A DNA stretch of 5,945 bases from NCBI GenBank assembly GCA_902782625.1, contig CACZNZ010000075.1:1-5945 (forward strand). The letters run 5' to 3'. Position 1 is the first letter of the stretch; the number at the start of each line of letters is the position of its first letter. Below the pieces are notes generated by a model. That model did not search any database, was not told the origin of the DNA, and was given only the letters and a program-made list of their open reading frames with translations. Origin of the DNA: an uncultured Lachnospiraceae bacterium. GTDB lineage: Bacteria > Bacillota > Clostridia > Lachnospirales > Lachnospiraceae. Below, piece by piece: positions 1 through 5,945 of the stretch. Position numbers and translations under genes: made by a program.

Positions 1-1122
1 ATCAAAAACTGGAGGAACATCCTCAAGATCTGCTATTGCATCGCGTACAGTTCTGTATTTATCCTCGTCGAAAATACCTTTTGGAAAAGCTATTGATTCG
101 GAAATCCTGTTTTGAATTCCAGCCACAACAAATCTCATCCTCTTTTGAGGAGCGCCATAATCAGCTGCACAGAGCACAGAGGAAGTAATAAAATATCCAT
201 TCTCCGGCGCTTGTAAAATTCCTTTTAAATAATCAAACACAGCAAATGAGCGGATTATAGCAACTATTCCATTGGAGTCATCATAAGAGTCAACAACAAT
301 ATTGTTATCAAATATCTCCTTTGCCTTGCTGAGCATTCTTTGAATCATAATTGCCGGTTCAATCATAGATTGTAGTTCAAATATACTGCATTCTCCTGTA
401 TAGTATCGAGCAACTGCATGAAATGCTTTGAAGGCTACTACGGCAACGTGATCTTCCCAATCTGGGTCAGTAAGATAACCCTCTGCTATTTTCAGCAGTA
501 TTTTTTTATGCTTTTCCAAAGCCTGCTGAAGCTTTTTTATACTTTTTCCAGCCTTGTATATTATATTCAGCTCTGCATAGTCTTCTTCAGGCCATAATTC
601 TTCTATAATTCGATCTGGGTCGGCAACAAGTTCGAGCGCTCCGGGGAATGCATATTCTGCCTCAAGCAAGCGAAGTGGAGAAGCCTTCACCGGAATGCTG
701 TATTTCTCCACAATATCAAGATCTTTTTTCTCCATGTAAAAGCGATGGACCTCGGAACGGAGCATGCTGACATTTTCCATCACGAATGCTTTGGGATGCA
801 GTTCAAGAACTGCTCGAAGATACTGCTTCACGAGCATATTGTTTTTGCTGATCGCATGGTTCTTTTGGCGGTTGGCATTCGAAAAACCTTGACAGGGTGG
901 TCCTCCAATGACAACATCAATGGCTCCGTATTTTTTTTGAATTGCAGAATAATCTGCTGAACAGACATCCCCAAGGACTTCAACGCCAGGATGGTTCCGC
1001 CTATATGTATCCTGCATATATGGACTGTTTTCAAATGCGACCTTTATGCAGTACTCCTGCGTCTGTTGGAAACCTGTGCTGAGTCCACCTGCTCCAGCAA
1101 AAAGGTCAATTACACTAAACAT
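1..1122 (-). CDS. C5-cytosine DNA methyltransferase (Dcm type), C-terminal part missing at window edge
   Basis: This enzyme transfers a methyl group from S-adenosylmethionine to carbon 5 of cytosine in a specific DNA site, and here probably protects host DNA from the neighbouring nuclease genes. The first 374 residues are visible. Motif I (SAM binding) is DLFAGAGGLSTGF at 6-18. Motif IV is GGPPCQGFSNANR at 73-85, with the catalytic cysteine at 77. Motif VI is ENV at 116-118, and motif VIII is QKRMRFVVAG at 326-335. Motifs VI and VIII are about 210 residues apart, against roughly 40 in compact enzymes such as M.HhaI, so a largely helical insert occupies about 123-298. The target-recognition domain and motifs IX and X lie beyond the left edge, so the recognised site cannot be inferred. 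The ATG start is preceded by GGAGGA with 8 bases of spacing and puts motif I at the usual place. The gene begins 16 bases after the AIPR stop and is the last visible gene of the operon. No frameshift is seen. The family call is secure; its partnership with the upstream genes is inferred from context. Confidence 0.96.
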   Translation of the reverse strand, partial: MFSVIDLFAGAGGLSTGFQQTQEYCIKVAFENSPYMQDTYRRNHPGVEVLGDVCSADYSAIQKKYGAIDVVIGGPPCQGFSNANRQKNHAISKNNMLVKQYLRAVLELHPKAFVMENVSMLRSEVHRFYMEKKDLDIVEKYSIPVKASPLRLLEAEYAFPGALELVADPDRIIEELWPEEDYAELNIIYKAGKSIKKLQQALEKHKKILLKIAEGYLTDPDWEDHVAVVAFKAFHAVARYYTGECSIFELQSMIEPAIMIQRMLSKAKEIFDNNIVVDSYDDSNGIVAIIRSFAVFDYLKGILQAPENGYFITSSVLCAADYGAPQKRMRFVVAGIQNRISESIAFPKGIFDEDKYRTVRDAIADLEDVPPVFD

Positions 1123-1130
1123 TAACTGCT

Positions 1131-1136
1131 TCCTCC
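1131..1136 (-). promoter_or_regulatory. Shine-Dalgarno of the methyltransferase gene
   Basis: GGAGGA lies two bases after the AIPR stop codon and 8 bases before the methyltransferase ATG. It fixes that start and lets ribosomes finishing AIPR re-initiate on the methylase. No convincing sigma-70 promoter was seen in the short gap or in the end of the AIPR gene, so the methylase probably depends on the operon transcript. Confidence 0.8.
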
Positions 1137-1138
1137 AT

Positions 1139-3220
1139 TCACTGAGCTGTATTAAATCCTTCCTCGACAGCACGCTCAAGCAATGCGAGGAGCCGTTTAC
1201 ATTGATATGTATTAGGCATTTTCTCTGGAATCTTACAGGCAATTGTTAACGCTGTTACATCAGTCGGAGTAACCAAATGATTCGTGACTGCAAACTCCGC
1301 TAGACGCTTCCACATTTCCACCGGACGATTAACTACTTCTGACTGTGCATATATCTCGTTTACTATTTTCTGATCCTTCTTTGCAGAACGTTGAGCTGCT
1401 TTCTGCTCATCTATAGTAATAAGGCAACTCTCCATCTCTGGAGGAAGAGAGAAGCCTATCTTTTTAATTCCTGTCCAACAGGCATCTCGTTTACACCACT
1501 GTGTAACATTGGCAACTGGCCTGTCATGATCAGTCAGTTTTATCAAGACAAGCTCGGCAAGAGCCAGAAGAGAAGACTTGATCTGATCCGACAAATCCTG
1601 CCGGTTCCATATCATCATCAGATCAAGATCCATTCCTGGGAACTGACGCTGAATCAGAACTCGATAGTAAGCTATGGTGTAATAGATTATGTTTGCTCGG
1701 TATCCTCCTTCGTACCAAGGTTGCTTTGGAATTGCATTCTCCAAATACTGAAACATGAGCAAAAGGGCAGCGGTAGATTGGAAATAGCGTTCATTGAATT
1801 GTTGTTCGTCAGAATTCCATTGGTTATCTATGTATTCAGCAAAATGGCTGAAGTTCGTTTGTGCTCCTTTACTAACAACATCTGGATGTCCAAGCCATGT
1901 ATTTTGAACTTTAGCAAGATCTGTCTTTTTTATGACCTGATTCTTGGGATGCTGGAGTTCAAACTGCTTTCTCTTTGCTGGGGTCAAGCGCATCTGCTCC
2001 TGCAAATACTGACCACGCGCACGCTCATAAAACCATTTTGTCTCATACTGAGCACCTTGTGTGGCAGGTGCAAACATAAGTCTGGAAATCTGTTCCATCC
2101 GTCGATGAAAGGGATGAGACGCGAAGAAATCTGCATCACTGACTTTGTTTTGACTATTAGACGAACGGGAGATACTGCGAATCAGTTCATCAGCTTCTTC
2201 GACTGTAGATTCTTGAATGTCAGTGAGCTTCATCTGAACATAGAGCCCCTCCAAATTCGCCTTATCTTTATACCTGGCATTTGATATTGACGCTGTTGTT
2301 TGCCCACCGTTAATAATCTGAAAGTCTCTCGCGAATGTGATGAAGCGCCCATGATCCGTATTCTCTATAACAACTTCCATGGCTGTAGCAGAAATTCCAT
2401 TGTTAAAAGCAAAGAACATCTGCGGCATATTGAGAATGGTCGCTCGGATTTTCTTGTTCACTGCAACTTTCGTGGAGAGAAAAGATCTTACATTTCCTTC
2501 CAGTAATTTACTGCCATATTTATCATAGATGTCAGCTAGTACAGATCCAGGAATAACGCCAAGATAACTCTTGTATTGATCAGTAGCAGCAGAACTTGCT
2601 TCGAGACAGGGAATACCCTCGCCGCAATATTCCTTAAAGTTGATTTCAATGATCTGTCGTCCCTGCTCAGAACAGCAGACACGGAACAACCTGTCGATGT
2701 CCCAAATCTGACCTTCGACCGGAATCCCTTCATAATCCTCAATCTCCACCATTTTTATTGCACTGCTCATATCAGCGTCGGTGAAGATCAGCAACCTATA
2801 TTTTCTGATCTCTTTTACATTCATACGCAGAAAATCCACAAGATCTGCACAGGGAGTACTCATCTCGATTTCCTGATAGAGATTTGTGGTCAATGATGCT
2901 TTCAAGAATACTAATAACTCACCAAAATCATGCATAGCAAGTGCATTAGTAAGCCTACGGTCCATGTCATTGCCATCAAAATTTGCAATGATAAGATTCA
3001 TAGTACTGTCAAATTCATCAAAAACATATCCGTCAACACGATATTTGCTTCGACCCATCCTGCCTGTGTAGAAAGATGGAGTAAAGTCTGACAACACTTC
3101 TGCATCAATTAGGTATTGGGCGATATTATCAACAAAAGCTGCGCAGGAGCCTTCACCAGTAACCGCGGCGGCAGTTTTGATGCTCTCCAAAAAGTCTTTC
3201 TTGAATTCAGCAGAATCCAT
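1139..3220 (-). CDS. AIPR family protein (abortive infection phage resistance)
   Basis: This 693-residue protein belongs to the AIPR family, named after lactococcal phage-abortive infection and often found beside restriction-type genes. Its molecular activity is not established. The diagnostic core is clear: GNVRSFLSTKVAVNKKI at 242-258, then MFFAFNNGIS at 268-277, then FQIINGGQTTASI at 300-312. The GGQTT motif, at bases 2294-2308, is the hallmark. A conserved DADFFASHPFHRRM segment follows at 362-375. The N-terminus has an acidic block around DGYVFDEFDSTMNLIIANF (63-81). Its layout resembles a PD-(D/E)XK core, but the lysine expected after the second strand is missing. The C-terminal third (about 450-693) is helical by eye, with no motif I recognise. 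No signal peptide or membrane segment is seen, so it is cytoplasmic. The ATG start is firm: an in-frame TAA, which is also the stop of the upstream gene, lies five codons before it with no start codon between, and AAGGAGGA sits at good spacing. The gene lies between the nuclease-fold gene and the methylase. The family call is strong; the role in phage defence comes from family and context. Confidence 0.93.
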   Translation of the reverse strand: MDSAEFKKDFLESIKTAAAVTGEGSCAAFVDNIAQYLIDAEVLSDFTPSFYTGRMGRSKYRVDGYVFDEFDSTMNLIIANFDGNDMDRRLTNALAMHDFGELLVFLKASLTTNLYQEIEMSTPCADLVDFLRMNVKEIRKYRLLIFTDADMSSAIKMVEIEDYEGIPVEGQIWDIDRLFRVCCSEQGRQIIEINFKEYCGEGIPCLEASSAATDQYKSYLGVIPGSVLADIYDKYGSKLLEGNVRSFLSTKVAVNKKIRATILNMPQMFFAFNNGISATAMEVVIENTDHGRFITFARDFQIINGGQTTASISNARYKDKANLEGLYVQMKLTDIQESTVEEADELIRSISRSSNSQNKVSDADFFASHPFHRRMEQISRLMFAPATQGAQYETKWFYERARGQYLQEQMRLTPAKRKQFELQHPKNQVIKKTDLAKVQNTWLGHPDVVSKGAQTNFSHFAEYIDNQWNSDEQQFNERYFQSTAALLLMFQYLENAIPKQPWYEGGYRANIIYYTIAYYRVLIQRQFPGMDLDLMMIWNRQDLSDQIKSSLLALAELVLIKLTDHDRPVANVTQWCKRDACWTGIKKIGFSLPPEMESCLITIDEQKAAQRSAKKDQKIVNEIYAQSEVVNRPVEMWKRLAEFAVTNHLVTPTDVTALTIACKIPEKMPNTYQCKRLLALLERAVEEGFNTAQ

Positions 3221-3226
3221 ACGGAA

Positions 3227-3234
3227 TCCTCCTT
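3227..3234 (-). promoter_or_regulatory. Shine-Dalgarno of the AIPR gene, overlapping the previous stop codon
   Basis: AAGGAGGA is a near-perfect Shine-Dalgarno whose GGAGG part ends 7 bases before the AIPR ATG. Its first two bases are the last two bases of the TAA that ends the upstream PD-(D/E)XK gene. A ribosome terminating there therefore sits directly on the next initiation signal, which suggests translational coupling and a fixed ratio of the two proteins. Confidence 0.85.
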
Positions 3235-4168
3235 ATCTTGACCAAGAAGCAATGCTGGGCAGATCTATTTGGTACTCGGCATTAGCAATTTCAGTGGGGA
3301 CATTACTACGGGTCAGCCTGGGGAATGTATCATTCACCACATAGTACTGTTTAGCAGAGATTACAAAGTGAATTTTCTCATACTCCTGCATATCAATATA
3401 GCCAATAGATGCTAATTTAAGGACAAATACATCAACCAGCCCAGGATTATGTACCAGCCTAGAGATCACATCGTGTACGACTTTATACAGCGTAATCGCA
3501 CCACTTTGTGCCGGCGCACATCTATCGATCCGATACACAATTAGTTCTCCAGGGATTGGACTATCCAGCTGTTCAACAGATGAGATCGTTATTGTCACCG
3601 AAGAGGCTCCAGTTGCTTTTATTTCGTGCCAGCCATCCAGATAGACAAAATCCTGGTCAGCACCGTCCGGACCTACCCATCCTGACAGAGCATCCGTAGC
3701 GTTCATTCCTCTATCAATCGTTTCCTTCAAGAATGAAAGCTCAGCGATTAACCCTTTTTGTGCATTTGAACTGAGCAAGGTGCTGCGTTTGTGGTCGAGC
3801 AACTTCAGCCATTGAGCATATCTGCGAAGCACTTTGATTAAGGCGGTGTGTTGTGTTTTCTCATCCTTGGAATACTCTATGATGTCACTAGACATCGATA
3901 TAAAAACGTATTCTTGGCTTTGATCTACAAGGGTAAATGATATGGCATACTTTCCGTCTCGCCGCTGGTTGCAGGCTGCCTCTATACACTGAGAAGAGGT
4001 GAGGTTATCGATGGGTATATCCGCGACAATTACGATGGATTTCTGATTCTCTGTAGCATACCGTACATGCCACTCCAATACATGAGGAACAACCAGTTGC
4101 AGGGAGCCTCCATCATAGTAATCAATGCTGTTCCATTTTTGACGGAGTTCCAGCTCGTACGCATTCAT
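3233..4168 (-). CDS. PD-(D/E)XK nuclease-fold protein, DUF4420 family
   Basis: This is a 311-residue protein, about normal length for DUF4420, a family of restriction-endonuclease-fold proteins found in restriction-like defence loci. It is the likeliest DNA-cleaving component here. The active-site layout is visible: a helix GLIAELSFL at 139-147 carrying Glu143, then GWVGPDGADQDF at 163-174 with Asp171 and Asp173, then WHEIKAT at 180-186 giving the E-x-K pair Glu182 and Lys184 (bases 3617-3625). TITISSVEQLDS follows, as is usual in the family. All expected catalytic positions are present, so the protein should be active, although cleavage by this family is inferred from its fold. No DNA-recognition domain is recognised; specificity may come from partners. 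The start is taken at ATG 4168, because the GGAGG lies 10 bases upstream of it. A TTG at 4177, overlapping the stop of the Z1 gene, would leave only one base of spacing. The ATG is 5 bases after the Z1 stop. The TAA end is in the same frame as the AIPR gene that follows. Confidence 0.9.
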   Translation of the reverse strand: MNAYELELRQKWNSIDYYDGGSLQLVVPHVLEWHVRYATENQKSIVIVADIPIDNLTSSQCIEAACNQRRDGKYAISFTLVDQSQEYVFISMSSDIIEYSKDEKTQHTALIKVLRRYAQWLKLLDHKRSTLLSSNAQKGLIAELSFLKETIDRGMNATDALSGWVGPDGADQDFVYLDGWHEIKATGASSVTITISSVEQLDSPIPGELIVYRIDRCAPAQSGAITLYKVVHDVISRLVHNPGLVDVFVLKLASIGYIDMQEYEKIHFVISAKQYYVVNDTFPRLTRSNVPTEIANAEYQIDLPSIASWSR

Positions 4169-4173
4169 CAGGT

Positions 4174-5945
4174 TCAATCCTCCTCATCACTCTCATCAGG
4201 GATCTCAATCCAATTGCGCAATTCGACCAGGTTAACTTTGTAGTTCACGACACTGGTATCATGATCCTCACGAGGAAAACCTACACCGAGTGCGAAAAGA
4301 AATGGAGGAAGTTCAAGATTATCCGGCTCATACTTTGCCTGTATTACATGCAGCATAAGGATAGGCGCACGATCTTTTATAAGATAAGCTTTGTCGGATA
4401 CATTGCGTTTTCCAGTTTCTTCTCTGAATGCTTGTCTGGCTTTGTCAATTTCATCATCAGTTAAACCAATTCGGGTACAACCGCCAGAGCCAACTCGCAC
4501 CTTTGTCTCACTTACACTCAGCATCTTAGAATCGGCAGCTATTTTTCGTCTCTCTGTACTTGCAAGTGAAAGTATTTCGTCACCGCACTTCAAGCCGCCA
4601 GGGTATTTATCGCCTTCACCGCTGCTGATTAGGACAACGTCCCAGCCCTTATTCCATTGTTTTGACTCGATAAATTCAGCTAAGGCACGTCCATTAAAGC
4701 TCAAATGCCATGGATGAGTTTCAAAGTCTCGAAGAAGTTGCGCTACTGCATCACTTGGGACGTGCTCCCAATAATAATGACCTTTTGTACGCTCTGGTTC
4801 ATCCACACGATCTCCGCATTCCGCCAACGAATTGATGAAGTCTTTGAACACTTTTTCGTTTTCCGCCAGGATAGGGAGCGATGCTTTCAGACGTGGAGTT
4901 TCAAGCAAATTCCCGGAAACTGAGACAGGGCATGTAATATCGGTAGCAGTCCGCATCTTGTTTCTTGCTGTCACAATTAATGCACCTGGATCTTGACGTA
5001 CCTTCAAACCGAATTCCAGCGGTGTCTGATGTGCATTCCGCATCTTTACAATTTCGTCTTTGAGTTCAGCCGTTGCACGAGTAATCTGACCATACCAGTC
5101 GATTGCTTCCTCCGACATCCATATTTTTACTAGGTCTTGATAATTGGGACGATAGCCAAACCACCGTCCCATCTGCATGAGAGTGTCATACATTTTTGTG
5201 TTGCGGTGGAAATAAGTAACGCAAAGACCTTCAAGAGTAAGGCCGCGTGACAGACTGTTGCCGCCTACAGCAATTACTCTCAGCCCATCATTTTTATGAT
5301 TGAAATAGTCTAGGCTGGCAGCGCCTGTTTTCATATTGACTGCACGTACATCAATCGGAGCGACTGCAGGGTAGAGATATGTCCGCAGGAGTTCTTCCCA
5401 GCCAATCATGCTGATTGATTCAAGATTGTATTTATCCCATGTTTCATGTAAAGCCCGTATTGAGGCAATTTGTTCTGCCTTTTGGGCGGGAAGTTTCGAA
5501 TAGTTTCTGAGATCAGACTTAACCTGTTCAAGCCAAAAGCCCAATGTTTCTGCGATTTGATTCTGAACCTGAGTATAAAGACTGATATGCACCATCATTG
5601 AGCGATGCTCTGTATTGTCGCCTCGATAATCTCGGATGGCGTTGACAAGCAAAAAGTAGTTTGCTGCTTCATACAGATCTTCTGGCAAGCTGGTAACTAC
5701 ATAGTCTTTTTTATGATTTACGGGAAAACAGTTTTCCAAACCAAACACATCAATCGGCTCAAGCATACCAAAATGATCACCATCGTCCCCAAAGATGCGA
5801 TCTGCCCCGATATAGTCCGTTGGTGCTGAAAGAGCATAGATAAAATCTGCCGGAAACAAATCTTCATTGTTTTCCGGGTCAATAAATATATTGGCAAATG
5901 GAGTTGCTGTAATGCCAAGGTATGTAGTCTTGCTGAAAAGAAGCA
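4174..5945 (-). CDS. Z1 domain-containing SF2 helicase-like ATPase, N-terminal part missing at window edge
   Basis: This is the C-terminal 589 or so residues of a Z1-domain protein. Family members are superfamily II helicase-like ATPases with a Z1 module, found in restriction-like defence operons, and are thought to move along or remodel DNA using ATP. Residues here are numbered from the first complete codon at the right edge. Helicase motif III is ITATPFANIF at 11-20. Motif V is GGNSLSRGLTLEGL at 227-240 (bases 5224-5265). Motif VI is QMGRWFGYRPNY at 257-268 (bases 5140-5175), with likely arginine fingers Arg260 and Arg265. The Z1 region surrounds and follows motifs V and VI, including the FGLKVRQDPGALIVTARNKM block. 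The Walker A and B motifs must lie beyond the edge. The frame stays open to the edge, so a TTG at 5859 is an internal codon rather than a start. The protein ends in a short acidic tail (ESDEED) whose codons contain the next gene's Shine-Dalgarno. It is the most upstream visible gene, and no promoter is in view. The family assignment is strong. Confidence 0.93.
   Translation of the reverse strand, partial: LLFSKTTYLGITATPFANIFIDPENNEDLFPADFIYALSAPTDYIGADRIFGDDGDHFGMLEPIDVFGLENCFPVNHKKDYVVTSLPEDLYEAANYFLLVNAIRDYRGDNTEHRSMMVHISLYTQVQNQIAETLGFWLEQVKSDLRNYSKLPAQKAEQIASIRALHETWDKYNLESISMIGWEELLRTYLYPAVAPIDVRAVNMKTGAASLDYFNHKNDGLRVIAVGGNSLSRGLTLEGLCVTYFHRNTKMYDTLMQMGRWFGYRPNYQDLVKIWMSEEAIDWYGQITRATAELKDEIVKMRNAHQTPLEFGLKVRQDPGALIVTARNKMRTATDITCPVSVSGNLLETPRLKASLPILAENEKVFKDFINSLAECGDRVDEPERTKGHYYWEHVPSDAVAQLLRDFETHPWHLSFNGRALAEFIESKQWNKGWDVVLISSGEGDKYPGGLKCGDEILSLASTERRKIAADSKMLSVSETKVRVGSGGCTRIGLTDDEIDKARQAFREETGKRNVSDKAYLIKDRAPILMLHVIQAKYEPDNLELPPFLFALGVGFPREDHDTSVVNYKVNLVELRNWIEIPDESDEED
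4178..4184 (-). promoter_or_regulatory. Shine-Dalgarno that decides the DUF4420 start
   Basis: AGGAGGA lies inside the last codons of the Z1 gene, where it encodes part of the acidic tail. It is 10 bases (counted from GGAGG) before the ATG at 4168 but only one base before the TTG at 4177. Spacing therefore favours the ATG, giving 311 rather than 314 residues. Confidence 0.7.

Noticed and set aside
1136..1138. ATG just after the AIPR stop as an alternative methylase start
   Set aside because: It is out of frame with the methyltransferase, overlaps the Shine-Dalgarno and meets a TAG after seven codons.
1123..1138. Terminator or small RNA in the intergenic gaps
   Set aside because: The largest gap is 16 bases and is taken up by a Shine-Dalgarno; there is no hairpin with a U-tract.
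1140..1320. Internal promoter for the methylase in the end of the AIPR gene
   Set aside because: Some TATAAT-like and TTGNNN-like hexamers occur, but none pair at 16-18 base spacing, and AT-rich coding DNA gives such matches by chance.
1391..2284. Long open frame of 297 codons on the plus strand
   Set aside because: It lies entirely antisense to the well-supported AIPR gene, begins with TTG without a Shine-Dalgarno, and shows no recognisable motif. Its residue mix (many Leu, Ile, Cys, Ser, Arg) is typical of an antisense shadow.
4391..4717. Plus-strand open frame of 108 codons
   Set aside because: It is antisense to the conserved C-terminal region of the Z1 gene, has no ribosome site and no recognisable domain.
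5857..5859. TTG as the start codon of the Z1 gene
   Set aside because: The frame stays open upstream to the window edge and encodes the conserved helicase TATPF motif there, so this TTG is an internal leucine codon.
1..5945. Classification as DISARM, BREX, Dnd or a type I restriction system
   Set aside because: No HsdS or HsdR, PglZ, DrmA/DrmB or Dnd signature motifs are seen. The Z1, DUF4420 and AIPR hallmarks fit a different composite locus.

Overview
The window is coding almost end to end, and all of it lies on the minus strand. Four genes run right to left with gaps of only 5, 12 and 16 bases, so they look like one transcription unit. In order of transcription they are: a Z1-domain superfamily II (SF2) helicase-like ATPase, cut off at its 5' end by the right window edge; a PD-(D/E)XK nuclease-fold protein of the DUF4420 family; an AIPR-family (abortive infection phage resistance) protein; and a C5-cytosine DNA methyltransferase, cut off at its 3' end by the left window edge. 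I see no RNA genes, insertion sequences, CRISPR repeats, attachment sites or terminators. No stretch longer than 16 bases lies outside a gene.

The host is most likely a Gram-positive Bacillota, perhaps a gut clostridium. The three visible start sites all have strong purine-rich Shine-Dalgarno sequences (GGAGG or AAGGAGG), the DNA is moderately AT-rich by eye, and the genes are tightly packed. This is an inference; no taxonomic marker gene is present.

The gene set matches a composite restriction-modification-like defence locus known from comparative genomics. Iyer, Abhiman and Aravind (2008, on MutL/MORC-like ATPases in restriction systems) grouped Dcm-type methylases with a GHKL/MORC-type ATPase, a Z1 helicase, a restriction-endonuclease-fold protein and AIPR proteins. 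The likely division of labour is as follows. The methylase marks self DNA. The Z1 protein acts as an ATP-driven translocase or remodeller. The DUF4420 protein, with an apparently intact E...D...ExK site, is the best candidate DNA-cutting subunit. The AIPR protein is an effector or sensor of unknown biochemistry. If the locus is complete, a GHKL/MORC-type ATPase gene should lie just beyond the right edge (upstream). The methylase target-recognition domain, and possibly a Vsr-type endonuclease, should lie beyond the left edge.

The most notable points are the large insertion inside the methylase catalytic domain, the methylase being transcribed last, the very tight translational coupling (one stop codon lies inside the next gene's Shine-Dalgarno), and a nuclease-like N-terminus of the AIPR protein that lacks the expected lysine.
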